Source of the DNA: JAUSPI01 sp964650385
Lineage (GTDB): Bacteria > Desulfobacterota > Syntrophia > Syntrophales > JADFWA01
NCBI GenBank assembly: GCA_964650385.1
Contig: CAZYTP010000004.1
Location: 1-64,000, forward strand
Length of the DNA: 64,000 nucleotides
Direction: 5' to 3'
The position numbers and the translations under genes were made by a program. The notes under the pieces were generated by a model. It was given only the letters and a program-made list of their open reading frames with translations. It had not been told where the DNA came from and ran no database searches. Positions 61,991 to 64,000 of the stretch are shown here, piece after piece (the first letter of the stretch is position 1; each line of letters opens with the position of its first letter).

Positions 61991-62773
61991 ATGAAGCAAC
62001 TGTTATTAAAAATATTACCTAAACATCAACACCTGTACAATTTCTGCAAGGGCTATTTAGAAAAACATAATGGCGAGAACAATTGCGATCTTCATACGAA
62101 TGGTGAATTACGCTTTATGAAGCGCAATCTCGGGAAATGCAGGACAGTCTTCGACATAGGAGCAAACATAGGTGAATGGACAAACCTTGCCCTGAAGATA
62201 AATCAAAACATAGAACTTCACTGCTTTGAACCAGGCAGCTATACCTTCAAGAAACTGATCAGCAACAATTTGCCGGAGAACGTAATCTGCAATAATTTTG
62301 GTCTAAGTTCTTCAAAATGCAAGAAACCGTTGTACACATTCGAAAATGACTCGGGAGCCAATTCGCTATATCAAAGAGAAGGCTTGGAAAACGGCTGGGG
62401 TATACACCCGCCAATACGGAAAGAAATGGTAAATCTTGATACATTGGAGAACTATTGCCGTGAAAAGAATATTACAGAAATAGACTTCATGAAAATAGAC
62501 GTTGAAGGACATGAATTCGAAGTGCTTAAAGGTGGGAAATCCTTATTGGACAGCGGGAAGATTAAGATAATTCAATTTGAATACGGTGGATGTAATATTG
62601 ATTCCGGCGTATTTTTAAAAGATATTTTTAATTTCTTCAAAAACATGAGTTACAGCTTCTATAAAATTTATCCGGACTATATCGGACATGTTCAAAGATA
62701 TGATCAGCGTTTTGATAACTTTCAGTATCAAAACTGGTTGATTGCCAGAAAAGATTATCAGGAAGTACAATAA
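61991..62773 (+). CDS. FkbM-family SAM-dependent methyltransferase
   Basis: 260 residues with the FkbM plan: CRTVFDIGANIGEWTNLAL (SAM site, about 51-69), IELHCFEPGSYTFKKL, and NLDTLENYCREKNITEIDFMKIDVEGHEFEVLKGG (about 146-180). A His-rich end follows. FkbM enzymes O-methylate sugars in many surface polysaccharides. It stands alone on the plus strand with the ligase gene 18 bases later. The gene is A/T rich. Confidence 0.87.
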   Translation: MKQLLLKILPKHQHLYNFCKGYLEKHNGENNCDLHTNGELRFMKRNLGKCRTVFDIGANIGEWTNLALKINQNIELHCFEPGSYTFKKLISNNLPENVICNNFGLSSSKCKKPLYTFENDSGANSLYQREGLENGWGIHPPIRKEMVNLDTLENYCREKNITEIDFMKIDVEGHEFEVLKGGKSLLDSGKIKIIQFEYGGCNIDSGVFLKDIFNFFKNMSYSFYKIYPDYIGHVQRYDQRFDNFQYQNWLIARKDYQEVQ

Positions 62774-62791
62774 CTGAAGAAAAAACAAAAC

Positions 62792-64000
62792 GTGTATAAA
62801 AAAATATTTAACTCCACAACGTTACAGGTAAAAGAACTTAATGCAGACAGAAGAATATCAAACCTCTTAAATCAAAGTGTCCCGTTATTAATGGGGATAT
62901 TCATATTCTTCGCACCATTCCCACACACAACGGCCATCAAAGAAATCTGTTTTTATATCTCTGTGTCGTTCGTACTTATTTTGTTTTCATTCAAAGAGAT
63001 CGATTTCTCGTTTAAGACACCTCTGTCTATTCCTTTTGCAGTATTTGCTGTATGGGCCTTTGTAGGCATTTTTTTTGCGCTTGACGTGGGGAATAGCATC
63101 CATGACTTCTACGCACACCTGCTGAAACATCTTGCCATTTACTTCCTGCTGGTCAATTTTTTCAATTCCAGGAAACGACTTGAAATTCTTTCATGGATCA
63201 TAATCATCTCTGCCATGGTGTTTTCAATCGGAGCAATGATCTATTTTTATGCCATACTGAAAACTCCCATATCGGGAAGATTAGGAACAGGATTCCTCGA
63301 AATGCATGTCGACTATATCGGCTTTGTGACCTTGTTTGCCATCCTCCTGTCACTGCACCATTTTCCCAGAGAGACCAATTTATATCGTAAATTTATTCTA
63401 CTTGTCTGCCTTCTTGGAATATCTATGGCAACGCTTCTGACACAATCAAGAGGCACTTTAATTGCCGCAGTCTTTGCTTTTATTGTACTGCTTCCCAAAA
63501 ATAAAAAAACTCTGATCGTTTTTTTTGTTCTTTTCTTAATAGGTGTGGGAATTACACCGGGGTTAAAGAATCGCATGAACCTCAGAGATGCTTTGAATGC
63601 GCCAAGAATAGGTATAAATTTAACCTCTTGGGAGATTATTAAAGACTACCCAATCATGGGTATTGGATTTGGGATGCAGACATATGGAAATAAAAACTTT
63701 CTGGATCTGGATAAATACAATACAAGAATACCCCCTAAATACCGGCGACCAAGTGTTATTGGTTCTCCTCATAATTCCTTAGCCGATGTGGCTGTGAGAA
63801 CCGGTCTTGTAGGACTTGCGTTATATCTATATATTCTGTTTATATGTGCCCTGATGGGTTGGAAAATAATTAAATATGGGAAAAACGATTTTATAAGGGA
63901 TTGGGGGCTTTGCATTATGGCTGCCTTCGTCGGCATTTTTATCCAGGGAATATTTAGTGATGGAACATTCGGCCCACAGGCGATCATTCTCTATACAATA
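62792..64000 (+). CDS. O-antigen ligase/polymerase-family membrane protein, cut by window edge
   Basis: The frame begins at a GTG at 62792 and stays open to 64000, giving 403 residues. There are many membrane helices (LLMGIFIFFAPFPH, ICFYISVSFVLILFSF, LSIPFAVFAVWAFVGIFFALD and others). A Wzy_C-type region has ATLLTQSRGTLIAAVFAFIVL and, after a large periplasmic loop, WEIIKDYPIMGIGFGMQTYG and SPHNSLADVAVRTGLVGLALYLY. The HNS motif in SPHNSL is characteristic of WaaL and related ligases. Ligase and polymerase cannot be separated here. Confidence 0.82.
   Translation, partial: MYKKIFNSTTLQVKELNADRRISNLLNQSVPLLMGIFIFFAPFPHTTAIKEICFYISVSFVLILFSFKEIDFSFKTPLSIPFAVFAVWAFVGIFFALDVGNSIHDFYAHLLKHLAIYFLLVNFFNSRKRLEILSWIIIISAMVFSIGAMIYFYAILKTPISGRLGTGFLEMHVDYIGFVTLFAILLSLHHFPRETNLYRKFILLVCLLGISMATLLTQSRGTLIAAVFAFIVLLPKNKKTLIVFFVLFLIGVGITPGLKNRMNLRDALNAPRIGINLTSWEIIKDYPIMGIGFGMQTYGNKNFLDLDKYNTRIPPKYRRPSVIGSPHNSLADVAVRTGLVGLALYLYILFICALMGWKIIKYGKNDFIRDWGLCIMAAFVGIFIQGIFSDGTFGPQAIILYTI

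Noticed and set aside
1..64000. CRISPR arrays, rRNA, tRNA and intact insertion sequences
   Set aside because: No regularly spaced repeats, tRNA cloverleaf signatures, rRNA segments or transposase genes were seen on reading through; a dedicated scan could still find a divergent small RNA.

Overview
This is a chromosomal window from a Gram-negative, LPS-making bacterium. I infer an uncultured Desulfobacterota/deltaproteobacterial genome, probably a metagenome scaffold. Supporting signs are complete lipid A, Lol and Bam modules, IHF beta, a PyrD/PyrK pair, a mannose-family PTS, an AddAB-like nuclease, many palindromic intergenic repeats, and two 100-N scaffold gaps (33802-33901 and 35997-36096). 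The genus cannot be fixed from the sequence.

Layout. Positions 1-7862 run on the minus strand: a truncated metallo-beta-lactamase (MBL) protein, rlmN, icd, a second MBL protein, pyrD-pyrK-rimI, and PTS EIIA-EIIB-EIIC with no EIID. Positions 8137-15208 run plus: a Nudix hydrolase, an AddB-like/AddA-like pair, and a stand-alone sigma-70 region 4 protein. Positions 15234-19330 run minus: ihfB, sppA, rpsA, cmk. Positions 19811-39533 form one long plus-strand envelope block: lysS, lolC/E, lolD, bamA, skp, lpxD, lpxA, gnnA-like, gnnB-like, lpxB, msbA, lpxK, a late acyltransferase, waaF, gmhB, waaC, a PagL-like deacylase and a Trm112-like protein. The gnnA/gnnB pair between lpxA and lpxB suggests lipid A built on 2,3-diamino-2,3-dideoxyglucose.

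From 39567 on the window is an O-antigen/outer-core region. A minus-strand part (39567-44756) holds a GT9 transferase, a decayed FkbM gene, a methyltransferase-like gene, a frameshifted DUF268-like gene and two GT2 transferases. After galE comes a graveyard of duplicated and truncated genes (46198-48834). A plus-strand run (49506-60366) then encodes a split transketolase, two SDR proteins, a radical SAM protein, a DegT aminotransferase, two GNAT proteins, an RmlC-like cupin, and HddA- and HddC-like enzymes. This looks like a pathway to a GDP-activated, heptose-derived or branched amino sugar and is the best candidate for an undescribed system here. A GT2 transferase, an FkbM methyltransferase and a truncated O-antigen ligase/polymerase close the window.

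The genes fit together as a cell-surface factory: lipid A and inner core are made and flipped (Lpx, MsbA, Waa), outer-membrane proteins and lipoproteins are delivered (Bam, Skp, Lol), and a variable sugar cassette evolving by duplication and deletion supplies the outer polysaccharide. All family assignments come from motif and domain reading without database searches.
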